NCBI GenBank assembly: GCA_937924525.1
Contig: CALDSU010000004.1
Span: 248,001-312,000, forward strand
DNA: 64,000 bases
DNA from: an uncultured Bryobacteraceae bacterium
GTDB taxonomy: Bacteria; Acidobacteriota; Terriglobia; Bryobacterales; Bryobacteraceae
Reading direction: 5' to 3'
Made by a program: the position numbers and the translations under genes. A model generated the notes under the pieces. It searched no databases and had not been told where the DNA came from. It saw only the letters and a program-made list of their open reading frames with translations. Numbering within the stretch: position 1 is the stretch's first letter; each line of letters begins with the position of its first letter. This document shows positions 38,197 through 46,864 of the stretch, in pieces.

Positions 38197-39588
38197 CTAC
38201 CGGCGCCCCGTCCTTTCGGCCGGCCGAACCCCGGCTTGGGTGAACCGCTGTTGCATCTTTCGCACCTTATATCGATTGAACCCTTCGAGCAGCGCTTGGT
38301 ACATCAGCTTGCCGACGATGCGCGCCCCTGCCGGCAGCGGGTGGATGAAATCGCCGGCTACCAGCCGCGGCTCCGCCTCGTACCAGCGGCCCATCGTGCC
38401 CGGTCCTCCCATCGCCTGGTAGGTGTCGAAGAAAGCGCAGCCGGTTTCCAGCGCCACCTGCCGTTGAATCGCCGCCAGTTTGGGGATGCCCGGGAGCGTC
38501 CCGATGGCGCCGCCCGGCTCCCGCTGGCCCCGGTCCATGGGACTCATGATCAGAATCGAAGCTTGCGGCGTCGCAGCGCGCACGCGCCGAATGATCTCCT
38601 TTAGCTCCTTAGTGTAGTACTGATCAATATACGACAGATAGCCGCTCTCATTGGTGCCGTAATTGATCACCACCAGGTCCGGCCGCGCCCGCGCCAGTTG
38701 GGCCGCCCAATGCCGCTCGTGGAAAATGCGCGCCAGGATGTACACGGAAGCGCCGTTCAGGCCGATACTGTCGTACATCACACCCGCGTTCTGCTTGCGG
38801 AACACCGCGCCAAACAGGCGGACCGGCCCTTCGGCGTGCGCCTCGAATTCCCGCGCTGGCCGGGGCGTCCGCAACTCGGTGAAACCGGGGGAAACCGCCG
38901 CGGACGCGGTCTCCACCTTCCCCAGCATCTGCCCGTCGGCCACGATGCGCACGGCGCCGCCGCCCGGCTGGGTCAGGTATGAAAGTTCCAGCGACGTGTG
39001 GCCCGGATCGCGGAAAGTCCAGCGCGCCCATGCGCCCGCGGCTCCGCGAAAACTGACGCCGCCCAGCCCGTAGAACCCGTCGCGGGTCCGGTTCATCGTC
39101 GCCGCTTCCATCTCCCAGCCCGCAGCACGTAAGGTGACGCCCGCGTGGTCGTACCAGGCCCATGGCTTCGCCAGCAGGCAAAACCCGTGCCCCGCGTCGC
39201 CAAACTGGCGTTGCAGCAGACGGCGGACGTCCCCGGTGATCAGGTCGGCCGTCGTGGGCGAGTCCCCGTAATGCAGAACGCGCGCTACCGCCCCGGGCTG
39301 GCGTAATTCAGTCTGGTGCAACGCTTCGTAGAACGCGTCCAGGGCCCCTTCCGCTCCCGTGATGCGGAACACGGGAGCGCCGCCGGCGACGCGCTCGGTG
39401 GAAACCCGCGGTTCTTCCTCTGCCGCCGCAGCCGCGGGGTTTACCCGGGGCTGGAAGTCCACCACCGCCGGAATCCTCCGCCAGTCCAGCAACTGATAGT
39501 CCTGCAATTGCTCCACCTGGTGCGGCACGGCGAGTAAGACGGCCAGCGTCAGGATAACCAGCGACGGCTTGGACGGGGGCAGGCGCAT
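38197..39588 (-). CDS. SGNH/GDSL-family protein A, exported
   Basis: A 463-residue protein with one N-terminal membrane segment (LVILTLAVLLAVPH). The SGNH blocks are YGDSPTTAD (Ser110), NYGTNESG and GDFIHPLPAG. It shares with protein B the DGxxGLGGVS and YLTQPGGGA/YLRQPGGGA stretches, showing recent or functional duplication. It has no basic linker. It starts 6 bases after the MBOAT gene ends, and is separated from protein B by 3 bases, as expected for proteins acting with the membrane acyltransferase. Confidence 0.88.
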   Translation of the reverse strand: MRLPPSKPSLVILTLAVLLAVPHQVEQLQDYQLLDWRRIPAVVDFQPRVNPAAAAAEEEPRVSTERVAGGAPVFRITGAEGALDAFYEALHQTELRQPGAVARVLHYGDSPTTADLITGDVRRLLQRQFGDAGHGFCLLAKPWAWYDHAGVTLRAAGWEMEAATMNRTRDGFYGLGGVSFRGAAGAWARWTFRDPGHTSLELSYLTQPGGGAVRIVADGQMLGKVETASAAVSPGFTELRTPRPAREFEAHAEGPVRLFGAVFRKQNAGVMYDSIGLNGASVYILARIFHERHWAAQLARARPDLVVINYGTNESGYLSYIDQYYTKELKEIIRRVRAATPQASILIMSPMDRGQREPGGAIGTLPGIPKLAAIQRQVALETGCAFFDTYQAMGGPGTMGRWYEAEPRLVAGDFIHPLPAGARIVGKLMYQALLEGFNRYKVRKMQQRFTQAGVRPAERTGRR

Positions 39589-39594
39589 GGACCT

Positions 39595-40998
39595 TCAGAA
39601 CTGCGTGTAAATGAACGGGGCGGCCCCCGTCCCGGCCACGTGTTGCAACGCCATGGCCAGCAACATGAGCGTAGCAGCCTGGGCGTAGAACGGGATGCGG
39701 GCGTACTGGCGCTGCGACCACTGATACCAGCCCGCGGGCAGGTAATGCGCCACGGCGGCGATCGCCATCACCAGCGCCAGGCCGGGGGAAATGTTGGCGA
39801 ACGAAACGGTGGCGGACCCGATCTGCTCCAGGATCGCTCGCGCCGTCGCCAGGTCCGGCGCCCGGAACGGAATCCACGCCAGCACCACGAAGTGCCCGGT
39901 AAGCAGCGCCGCTGCCAGTTTGCCGGCGCGGCTCGTCGGTCCTTCGCCGCGCCACGTCCGCCATGCCCGCTGCACGGCCAGCGCCGCCCCGTGCAGCGCG
40001 CCCCACAGCACAAAATTCCAGCTTGCCCCGTGCCACAGCCCGCCCAGCGTCATGGTCACCAGCAGGTTCACGTAGGTGAAGATCTTGGACGGGGAACGCA
40101 ACCCGGGCAGGGAGAAATACAAGTAGTCCCGCAGCCAGTTGGATAACGTAATGTGCCACCGGCGCCAGAAATCGGCGATGTTCGCCGCGGCGTACGGCCG
40201 GTTAAAATTGGCCGGCAGCTTCAGCCCCAGCAGCAGCGCCGAACCGATCGCCAGGTCGGTGTATCCCGAGAAATCATAGTAGAGCTGCAGCGCATAACCG
40301 TACACGCCGATGGCCACCTCCGTCGCCGCGTACAGCTTTGGCAGGTCAAAAACGCGGTTGACCAGGTTGTCCGCCAGGTAGTCCGCAATCAGCAGTTTCT
40401 TGATGAGACCCAGTGCGATCAGGAACAGAGCGCGGCCGCTGTCTGCCGCGTCCAGCGTGCCCCCGGTTTTCTCGAGTTGCGGCATCAGCACCGCCGGCCG
40501 CGTGATCGGACCAGCCAGCGTGGTGGGGAAGAACGACACCGCGCTCAGGTAGGCCAGCAGGCTGCGCGCCGGCGGCGCGTCGCGGCGGTAGACGTCGATC
40601 GTATACGTCAGCGACTGGAAACAGTAAAACGAGATGCCCAGCGGGAAGGTCCAGTGCCAGGCGGGCGCCGGTTGCCCGGTGAGCGCGGCGTAGTTTTCCA
40701 GCAAGAACGCCATGTACTTGAACGACGCCAGCACGCCAAGATTCAGCAGCAGACTGGCCACGACCAGCGCCCGCCGGACCAGCGCCGAGCGGGTAGCCCC
40801 CATGCCGCGCGCGAGCAGGTAATCGACCGTCGACGCAGCGGGAATCAGCCCCAGGTAGAACAGGTCCCACTTGGCGTAGAAGAAATAGTTGGCGAAAAGG
40901 ATGACGGCCAGACCCGCCGCCCGCCAGCGCGACAGCGGCCAGTAGAGAAAAAATACTCCTGCCAGGAAGATGAAATAGGCGCTTCCGGAGAGGACCAT
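39595..40998 (-). CDS. MBOAT-family membrane O-acyltransferase (AlgI/DltB-like)
   Basis: A 467-residue protein with about 10-12 membrane segments. DFWRRWHITLSNWLRDYLY and GGLWHGASWNFVLWGALHG are the diagnostic motifs, with the catalytic His337 in the latter (His323 is also conserved). AlgI-type proteins carry acyl groups across the membrane to sugar acceptors, while DltB moves D-alanyl groups from DltC. It is the first gene of the operon with two SGNH proteins, an ACP and a KASIII-like protein. No polymer biosynthesis genes lie beside it. Confidence 0.93.
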   Translation of the reverse strand: MVLSGSAYFIFLAGVFFLYWPLSRWRAAGLAVILFANYFFYAKWDLFYLGLIPAASTVDYLLARGMGATRSALVRRALVVASLLLNLGVLASFKYMAFLLENYAALTGQPAPAWHWTFPLGISFYCFQSLTYTIDVYRRDAPPARSLLAYLSAVSFFPTTLAGPITRPAVLMPQLEKTGGTLDAADSGRALFLIALGLIKKLLIADYLADNLVNRVFDLPKLYAATEVAIGVYGYALQLYYDFSGYTDLAIGSALLLGLKLPANFNRPYAAANIADFWRRWHITLSNWLRDYLYFSLPGLRSPSKIFTYVNLLVTMTLGGLWHGASWNFVLWGALHGAALAVQRAWRTWRGEGPTSRAGKLAAALLTGHFVVLAWIPFRAPDLATARAILEQIGSATVSFANISPGLALVMAIAAVAHYLPAGWYQWSQRQYARIPFYAQAATLMLLAMALQHVAGTGAAPFIYTQF

Positions 40999-41013
40999 CG
41001 AGGCCGGCTTCTC

Positions 41014-41019
41014 ATTATA
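41014..41019 (-). promoter_or_regulatory. Consensus -10 box of the MBOAT operon
   Basis: TATAAT on the minus strand, 15 bases before the MBOAT ATG. Transcription would begin about 7 bases downstream, leaving a very short leader. No matching -35 box was found in the GC-rich upstream sequence. Confidence 0.5.
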
Positions 41020-41072
41020 CTGGGAGCGGGTTCCCCTGCGCCGCGTGCGCGGCCGCGCGACCCCTCGCTCGC

Positions 41073-41552
41073 ATGACGAAAACCAACGCGGTCCGGATGC
41101 TGGACCGCCTCCAGATCGCGTACGAGTTGCGCGAATACGCCGTCGACCCCGACGACCTCAGCGCCGAAACCGTGGCCGCCAAAATCGGTCTCCCGCCTGG
41201 GCAGGTCTTCAAGACGCTGGTCGCGGTGGGCGACCGGCACGGCGTCTGTCTGGCGGTTATCCCCGGAGACGCGCAACTGGACCTGAAAGCGCTGGCCCGC
41301 GCCACGGGCGACCGAAAAATCGACACGGCTCCCCTCAAGGAAGTTCAGCGCTTGACCGGTTATGTGCGCGGCGCGGTCACGGCCTTGGCTGGCAAGAAAG
41401 ACTATCCGGTGTACGTCGACGAAACAGCGCAACTCTACGAGGTGATCTCCGTGTCGGCGGGCCAGCGCGGGATGCAGATCCTGCTGGCCCCAGACGATTA
41501 CCTCCGGGCGGTGGTCGGCCGGTATGTTCCCATCGCCAAACCCAAGTCCTAA
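41073..41552 (+). CDS. ybaK: Cys-tRNA(Pro)/Cys-tRNA deacylase, YbaK type
   Basis: Removes misacylated Cys from tRNA(Pro). The 159-residue protein has the YbaK/EbsC domain, with the catalytic Lys in GQVFKTLVA and the AVIPGDAQLDLKALA segment. The family is trans-editing, working with prolyl-tRNA synthetase. It is divergent from the MBOAT operon, 74 bases between starts. Downstream is a 191-base repeat-bearing gap. Confidence 0.93.
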   Translation: MTKTNAVRMLDRLQIAYELREYAVDPDDLSAETVAAKIGLPPGQVFKTLVAVGDRHGVCLAVIPGDAQLDLKALARATGDRKIDTAPLKEVQRLTGYVRGAVTALAGKKDYPVYVDETAQLYEVISVSAGQRGMQILLAPDDYLRAVVGRYVPIAKPKS

Positions 41553-41571
41553 GACCTCCGCACTCCTCGCG

Positions 41572-41594
41572 GAGCCGCGACCGGCAGGGAGCGG
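41572..41594. repeat. Dispersed repeat, copy 3 (GAGCC...GAGCGG type)
   Basis: These 23 bases are identical to 9548-9570. A further CGACCGCTCGCGGCCGAG block lies about 45 bases on, and the whole 41553-41743 gap is GC-rich with several inverted segments and no gene. Confidence 0.65.
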
Positions 41595-41743
41595 CCCGGA
41601 TGCGGGGGCCTGAGGCGGCCGCCCCCCCCTGCCCGGCCCACTCGCGACCGCTCGCGGCCGAGACAAGCTGGTCACGGGCTGCCAGGATGCCGCTCCTTGC
41701 CCTGAAAACTGATAAGCTGTCGGCGCAGAGGGAGGAGGCGCTC

Positions 41744-43324
41744 ATGGGCCATCATCGTCATCTCAGCCGCCGCGAGATCTTCGAACGGATCACTTTCCTG
41801 GGAGCCGGCTCGCTCCTGCTGCCACTGGGCGGAGTGCGCGGCGAGAAGCCGGACACCAGCGCCCCGGCCATCATCCGCGGACGCTTGACCGACTCGGCCG
41901 GCCGGCCCGTTCCGGCCAAGGTCCGTGTGGTGGACACGGCCACCGGCCGCGCCTGCTTCCCTGAACGCGCCATCCGCACCATGCCGAAAGTCGAGGGGCC
42001 GCACATCCGGCACTACTTCTACGCGCGCGGCCAGTACGAGATCGCCGTCCCGCCGGGCCGGTATTCCATCGAGGTGGTGCGCGGACTCAACTGCGAGACG
42101 GTGACGGAGTTCACCGAGGTCGGCAGCGGCATCACGCACGTCCACGACTTCACCATCCCGCCGCTGGGTAAGTGGCGGGAACTGGGCTGGTATTCGGGCA
42201 ACACTCACACGCACTACCATCTCCAGATCGACGAGGATCCCGACGAGCGGCTCCGCCTCGTCCCGCCGGCGGAAGCCTTGGATGTCAGCGTCATCAGCTA
42301 CCTGATCCGCAACGATTCGCCCTATATCACCAACCGGTATCCGGTCGGCCGCCTGCCGCAGTTTTCGCGCGACGGCACCATCATGGACATGGGCGAAGAG
42401 GCCCGCAACAACCGCACGTTCGGCGACTTCGGCTACGGGCACTGCCTGTTTCTCAACATCCCGCGGGCGGTCGAGCCGGTCTCGACCGGGCTGCTGTCGA
42501 AGGACGGCAAGGCGCCGGATTTTCCCACCCTCTCGATGTTGTGCGCCGAGGCGCAGCGGATTGGCGGCACCACGGTCTGGTGCCACAACGGCGGCGGCAT
42601 GGAACTCCCCGTGGCGGCGGCGCTCGGCAACCTCCACGCGTTTAATCTCGCCGACGGGCTCGACGCCGACTATGCGCGCTATTACGACTTGCTCAACTGC
42701 GGATTCCGCATGCCCGCCTCCAGCGGAACCGACTGGTGGATCTACGACCACAACCGCGTCTTCGTGCAGGTCGCCGGCGACTTTCATTACGACTCGTGGA
42801 TCGCGGGTTTGCGCTCCGGCCGCACCTTCGTGACGAATGGCCCGCTGCTCGATTTCAAGGTGGAGGGCCAGGGTCCGGGCGCGTGGGTGGCGCGGGACGC
42901 CCCCACCGTGGCGCGCGTCGAAGTGCGGGCGCTGTCGCGCGTGCCCTTCGACACAGTGGAGGTGGTGCAGGATGGCGTGGTGGTGGCGGCGCAGCCCGCG
43001 GTGGGCGGCCGGGAAGCCCGCCTGGAGCGCGAGATCCCACTGTGGCGGGGCGGATGGCTGGCGGCGCGGGTGCAATCGAGCGCGAGGTCCCACGGCGGGG
43101 CTCGCGTGTTCGCCCACACCAGCCCGGTCTACGTCCGCATCGCCGGCGTTCCGGCCCGCCGTGCGGAAGCCGCGGGCCGCTTCATCGATGAACTCGAGGA
43201 ATCGCAGTCCTTCATCCGTAAGAGCTACCGCTTTGCTTCCGACGCGGACCGGGCCGTTGCGGTGGGCCGCTTCGGCTCGGCGCTGGCCATCTACCACAAA
43301 ATCGCCGCGGCGTCCGAAGCGTAG
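41744..43324 (+). CDS. Exported CehA/McbA-type PHP-domain metallohydrolase
   Basis: A 526-residue protein with a Tat-like leader (SRREIFERITFLGAGSLLL). Residues about 40-145 form a carboxypeptidase-regulatory-like beta domain (RGRLTDSAGRPVPAKVRV). A PHP-type metal domain begins with SGNTHTHYHL and continues to SGTDWWIYDHN. CehA and McbA hydrolyse carbamate esters, but most homologues in soil bacteria are uncharacterised. GGAGGAGG precedes the ATG, so the 233-codon upstream frame is not coding. The next exported gene follows after 76 bases. Confidence 0.85.
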   Translation: MGHHRHLSRREIFERITFLGAGSLLLPLGGVRGEKPDTSAPAIIRGRLTDSAGRPVPAKVRVVDTATGRACFPERAIRTMPKVEGPHIRHYFYARGQYEIAVPPGRYSIEVVRGLNCETVTEFTEVGSGITHVHDFTIPPLGKWRELGWYSGNTHTHYHLQIDEDPDERLRLVPPAEALDVSVISYLIRNDSPYITNRYPVGRLPQFSRDGTIMDMGEEARNNRTFGDFGYGHCLFLNIPRAVEPVSTGLLSKDGKAPDFPTLSMLCAEAQRIGGTTVWCHNGGGMELPVAAALGNLHAFNLADGLDADYARYYDLLNCGFRMPASSGTDWWIYDHNRVFVQVAGDFHYDSWIAGLRSGRTFVTNGPLLDFKVEGQGPGAWVARDAPTVARVEVRALSRVPFDTVEVVQDGVVVAAQPAVGGREARLEREIPLWRGGWLAARVQSSARSHGGARVFAHTSPVYVRIAGVPARRAEAAGRFIDELEESQSFIRKSYRFASDADRAVAVGRFGSALAIYHKIAAASEA

Positions 43325-43400
43325 CGTGCCCGGCGATACCCTGGCGTCCCGCACGCTGCCTCCCTACACTGAAGCTGACCAAGCGATCCAAGGAAAACGC

Positions 43401-44576
43401 ATGATCAGCAGAAGGGTTTTTCTGGGCGGCGCGGCCGCCGCGGCGGCCGCGGGCAAGGCCTTCCTCGCCGAGCACGGTTTCTGGGACTACACCACTCCCG
43501 GCGCGGGCGGCATGGAAGCGTATGGCCGGGACGACTATGCCTGGCTGCTGGACGATATGGCCGAAGCCGGCATGAACTCCCTGCTGGTGTGCCCGCGCTG
43601 GTTCACCACCGGGTACCGCTCCCGGCTGCCTTACCTGGATCAGCTCTCCTCGAACAAGGTGATCGCCTCTGGCAACGAACTGCTGCGGTGGACGCTCGAG
43701 GAGGCGCGCCGCCGGAAAATCAAAACGTGGCTCAGCGCCTTCGTCTGCGGTTTCGAGCCGGGGGCGTACGGCCAGACCCCCTACCGGACGGTTGAAGTCC
43801 CGGTCGAAGGCGGGCCCCTTCTGCGGATTGGCCTCTACGACATCGACACGCCCGGGTTAGAAGAGCGCGCCGTCGAGATCTTCGATGAACTGGTCGGCGA
43901 ATTCCCGATGGTGGACGCGCTCGACGTCGAACTCGAAGACTCCGGCATCGAGCGCCCGCACCGCGTCCCGCTGTACGAGAAATGGGCTAAGGAAAACGGT
44001 CGGCCGCCCTTCGCCCAGTTGGGCCGGCCCCTCAATCCCCGCCTCTACGACATCCCGGCTTGGCGGGACTTCAATACCCACCGCCGGATTCAGATCCTGC
44101 GCCAGATCGAAAAGGCGGTGCGTGCCCGGGGGTTCCGCGGCAGCCTGGCGATGATTTGCGAAACGGCGAATTCCCGTTTCAGCATCACCCAGGAGGTCAA
44201 CTTTGAGGAGTTCCGCGCGCAGCTTCCCCACTGGATCGCGGTCACGTACGAATACGACAAGTGGCGGCACCGCTATGGCGTGATGGATCTGTCGATCGCC
44301 ACGCCCAAGCAGTACGGGGTGACGGTTTACTACCTTCCCCGCGGCGTCATGACCTGGGGTCGCTGGCCGCTGCCCATCACCCTGGAAGAAAGCTGGCGGA
44401 TGGACCTCGAGGATGTGGAGACGTTCCAGCCCAACGGACTGTGGTGGTTCGGCTCGGGCGGGAACAACGAAGGTTTGCACGTGAGTCGGAAACGGCTTCG
44501 CGAGGCGGGCTACGCCGACGGGCGGCAGGCGCGCCGGGCGCTGCTTGCCAGGGTGAAGGGGCTCCGCCCGGGTTGA
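43401..44576 (+). CDS. Tat-exported TIM-barrel-like protein, function unknown
   Basis: A 391-residue protein with a twin-arginine signal (ISRRVFLGGAAAAAAAG). The body has the alternating strands of a TIM barrel resembling glycoside-hydrolase-like or putative sugar-processing proteins, with Asp/Glu-rich turns (LYDIDTPG, VDALDVELEDSG) and Trp-rich ends (GLWWFGSGGNNEG). I cannot name the family. AAGGA lies before the ATG. It sits between the CehA-type hydrolase and mannonate dehydratase, all plus strand, so it may handle a sugar acid. Confidence 0.75.
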   Translation: MISRRVFLGGAAAAAAAGKAFLAEHGFWDYTTPGAGGMEAYGRDDYAWLLDDMAEAGMNSLLVCPRWFTTGYRSRLPYLDQLSSNKVIASGNELLRWTLEEARRRKIKTWLSAFVCGFEPGAYGQTPYRTVEVPVEGGPLLRIGLYDIDTPGLEERAVEIFDELVGEFPMVDALDVELEDSGIERPHRVPLYEKWAKENGRPPFAQLGRPLNPRLYDIPAWRDFNTHRRIQILRQIEKAVRARGFRGSLAMICETANSRFSITQEVNFEEFRAQLPHWIAVTYEYDKWRHRYGVMDLSIATPKQYGVTVYYLPRGVMTWGRWPLPITLEESWRMDLEDVETFQPNGLWWFGSGGNNEGLHVSRKRLREAGYADGRQARRALLARVKGLRPG

Positions 44577-44767
44577 GGTCTCGACAGGAGGGGAACCGTG
44601 GGGCAAGTTCCCGGCTGGCTCACGTGTGGAGAGGCGTATCGGCAAGGTGGCGGACGCTTCCAGGCGCAAAGGAGGGTTCGCTCCCCCGCTCCGGCGTCAC
44701 CCGGGACGCTTCCCCTGCACCCCCGCGCGTGATAATTTCTCAGGGTTTCCAGGAAGGGAGGTCCGCC

Positions 44768-45862
44768 ATGAAAGACACGTTCACCCGCCGCAACGCTCTG
44801 CGCGCGAGCGCCGGCGCGGCCCTGATTGCCGGCCCCGGCGCGCACGCCGCGGGCACGGCGTGGCCGGTCCGCGAAGGGGAAACCACGCCCAAACTGTGCC
44901 TGGGAGTGCCGCTCCAGATCGAGGAGGCGCGCCTGCGCCACCTCAGCCAGATCGGCGTCGGCTATGCCCTTTCCGGGGGGCCGCCAATCCCCTGGCGCGA
45001 GGAGGAACTGCGGGCGCACAGGGAGCGCTTCCGCGCCCACGGACTCGAGCTTTGCAATCTGATGATCCACGGTTTCCCCAACACGATTTACGGGAGGCCC
45101 GGCCGCGATGAGGAAATCGAAAAAGTGGTCCAGTCGATTCGTGCGGCTGGTGCGGCCGGCCTGCCGGTGGTGGAATACAACTTCTACGCGCACCGCCTGG
45201 TGGAAGGCTACTACGAAGAGAAAGGCCGGGCGGGATCCGGACTCACCGCGTTCACCTACAGCCGGGTGAAGGACCTGCCGCCGCTGCCCGGCATCGGGGC
45301 GCACAGCCTGGAAGACCAATGGAAGAACATCACCTACTTCCTCAAAGCGGTCGTCCCCGTGGCGGAGAAGGCGGGCGTGCGCCTGGCGCTGCACCCGAAC
45401 GATCCGCCCGCCCCTCTCAGCCGCGGCTCGGGTCAGATCATGAGCACCCTGGCCGGTTGGAAGCGCCTGATCTCCATCGTGGACAGCCCGGCCAATGGGA
45501 TCACCTACGATTGCGGCGTGACGCGGGAACTGGGTGAAGACCCCGTGGAAGTGGCGCGCTACTTTGGCTCGCGCGACCGGATCAACCACGCGCACTACCG
45601 CAACGTGCGGCTTCGGAAGCCCTACGAGGATTACACCGAAGTATGGCTGGACGAAGGGGAGGTGGACATGTTCGCGGTCATGCGCGAACTGGTCCGGCTC
45701 AAGTATCCGCGCTACCTCTATCCGGAGCATCCGCGCGCCATCGACCTCGATCGCGCCTGTTCAAGCGCCAAACCCTACTATCCAGGCGGAGGAAGCGTGG
45801 CCAGCGAAGTGTACAACGTCGCCTATGCTCGCGCGATGCTGCAAGCGGCGCTCTCGCAGTAG
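44768..45862 (+). CDS. uxuA: Mannonate dehydratase, Tat-leader form
   Basis: Dehydrates D-mannonate to 2-keto-3-deoxygluconate, feeding KDG kinase. The 364-residue TIM-barrel protein shows LHPNDPP, DSPANGITYDCG and RNVR segments and EGEVDMFAVMRELV, as in UxuA. Oddly, it begins with a twin-arginine-like leader (FTRRNALRASAGAALIAG); the enzyme is cytoplasmic in E. coli, so it may be exported here or the leader may be non-functional. GGGAGG lies 6 bases before the ATG. A GATAAT hexamer about 30 bases upstream may be its -10 box. The FabF-type core genes are unrelated. Confidence 0.75.
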   Translation: MKDTFTRRNALRASAGAALIAGPGAHAAGTAWPVREGETTPKLCLGVPLQIEEARLRHLSQIGVGYALSGGPPIPWREEELRAHRERFRAHGLELCNLMIHGFPNTIYGRPGRDEEIEKVVQSIRAAGAAGLPVVEYNFYAHRLVEGYYEEKGRAGSGLTAFTYSRVKDLPPLPGIGAHSLEDQWKNITYFLKAVVPVAEKAGVRLALHPNDPPAPLSRGSGQIMSTLAGWKRLISIVDSPANGITYDCGVTRELGEDPVEVARYFGSRDRINHAHYRNVRLRKPYEDYTEVWLDEGEVDMFAVMRELVRLKYPRYLYPEHPRAIDLDRACSSAKPYYPGGGSVASEVYNVAYARAMLQAALSQ

Positions 45863-45943
45863 CGTGGCAGAACCGTGTGCGCCGTCCGAAAACGCTCAGC
45901 GGTGGACCCCTGGGCGCAAGCCCGGAAGCCGGAATGAACCGTC

Positions 45944-45962
45944 GCGCCTGAAAACAGGGCGC
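45944..45962. terminator. Hairpin between uxuA and the convergent TrmB-type gene
   Basis: GCGCCTG and CAGGGCGC pair with one bulged base around an AAAA loop. It lies between two convergent genes and could end both transcripts. No T-run follows. Confidence 0.35.
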
Positions 45963-45980
45963 TCCGGTTGGCCCTTCATC

Positions 45981-46802
45981 TCAGGCCAGCGGGATGCCGC
46001 GTTTCCAGTGGTCTTCAAACAGCCCGCTCATGGCTTCGCCCATGCCTTCGTGGTCAAAGACCACCGCGGTCCAGGAGGGGCGCGTGAGCACCGGGTCGAG
46101 CAGGGCGATCATGCCGCGCCGGCCATCGAACACCGCCAGTTTCATCGGCAGGGACTCCGCCTGGCGCACGTCGACGCCGGCGGCGATGTACTCGCCCAGG
46201 CGCAGGCGGTGCGCTTCATCCAGGGCGCCGGCTTCCATCAGCAGACGGCACGTCACGCCGCGGGCGCGCGCCAGTTTCACCAGCTTTTCGTCCAGCGGGT
46301 CGACGGCGTAGGGCGGGCGTGAAAACTCGACGTATTCGCGCTCGACTTCCCCGAGCATCCGCCGGTATTCCGCCGCGGTCTGCGACGGTTCGGCCACGAT
46401 GCGCAGAAAATCCAAGGTCCCGCGGCCGCCCTGCCCGTTGGCGAACAAGACGCCCAAGTCCTCGATCAAACCGGTAGCGTAACGGTGCTGGTCGGTCAAT
46501 TCCTGCTCCAGCAGTTGCCGGCGCCGCGCCAGATAACCGGGGATCGCCAGCGTGGGCTCCACCGCGGAAAACAGCTTGGTCTTTTCCTGGATGACGCGCG
46601 CGAAGCCTTTTTCCACCAGACTGTCCAGCACTTCGTAAATCTTCTGCCGGGGGACGTGCGCCCGCGCGGCCAGTTCCAACGCCTTGAAGCGCGGATGCCC
46701 AAGCAGCACCAGATAAGAACGCGATTCGTAAGCGTTCAGGCCCAGGTTCTGCAACCGCCGCCAGGAACGCTCGAATTCCACTCCGCCGATATCATCCCCC
46801 AT
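45981..46802 (-). CDS. TrmB-family transcriptional regulator
   Basis: A 273-residue protein. Residues about 15-80 form the winged helix of TrmB (NLGLNAYESRSYLVLLG...VPRQKIYEVLDSLVEKGF), and the C-terminal part is the TrmB-like ligand domain. In archaea TrmB senses sugars and controls sugar uptake and glycolysis. This one is bacterial, and lies between uxuA (convergent) and an SDR gene (divergent, 62 bases). GGAGG precedes the ATG. A sugar-related ligand and control of uxuA or the SDR are possible but not shown. Confidence 0.88.
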   Translation of the reverse strand: MGDDIGGVEFERSWRRLQNLGLNAYESRSYLVLLGHPRFKALELAARAHVPRQKIYEVLDSLVEKGFARVIQEKTKLFSAVEPTLAIPGYLARRRQLLEQELTDQHRYATGLIEDLGVLFANGQGGRGTLDFLRIVAEPSQTAAEYRRMLGEVEREYVEFSRPPYAVDPLDEKLVKLARARGVTCRLLMEAGALDEAHRLRLGEYIAAGVDVRQAESLPMKLAVFDGRRGMIALLDPVLTRPSWTAVVFDHEGMGEAMSGLFEDHWKRGIPLA

Positions 46803-46826
46803 GTCCCCGCCTCCGGATCCAATCCC

Positions 46827-46856
46827 GTGACGAAACCGGAACCCAAAGTATATACT
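46827..46856 (+). promoter_or_regulatory. Promoter of the SDR gene
   Basis: GTGACG (-35, four of six) and TATACT (-10, five of six), 18 bases apart. The -10 box ends 8 bases before the GTG start, giving a leaderless or near-leaderless message. The TrmB-type regulator is divergent and could bind here. Confidence 0.5.
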
Positions 46857-46864
46857 GAACCACC

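Noticed and set aside
41045-41743. A 233-codon N-terminal extension of the CehA-type gene
   Set aside because: The extension crosses ybaK and the repeat region in another frame; the ATG at 41744 has GGAGGAGG and gives a Tat-like leader.
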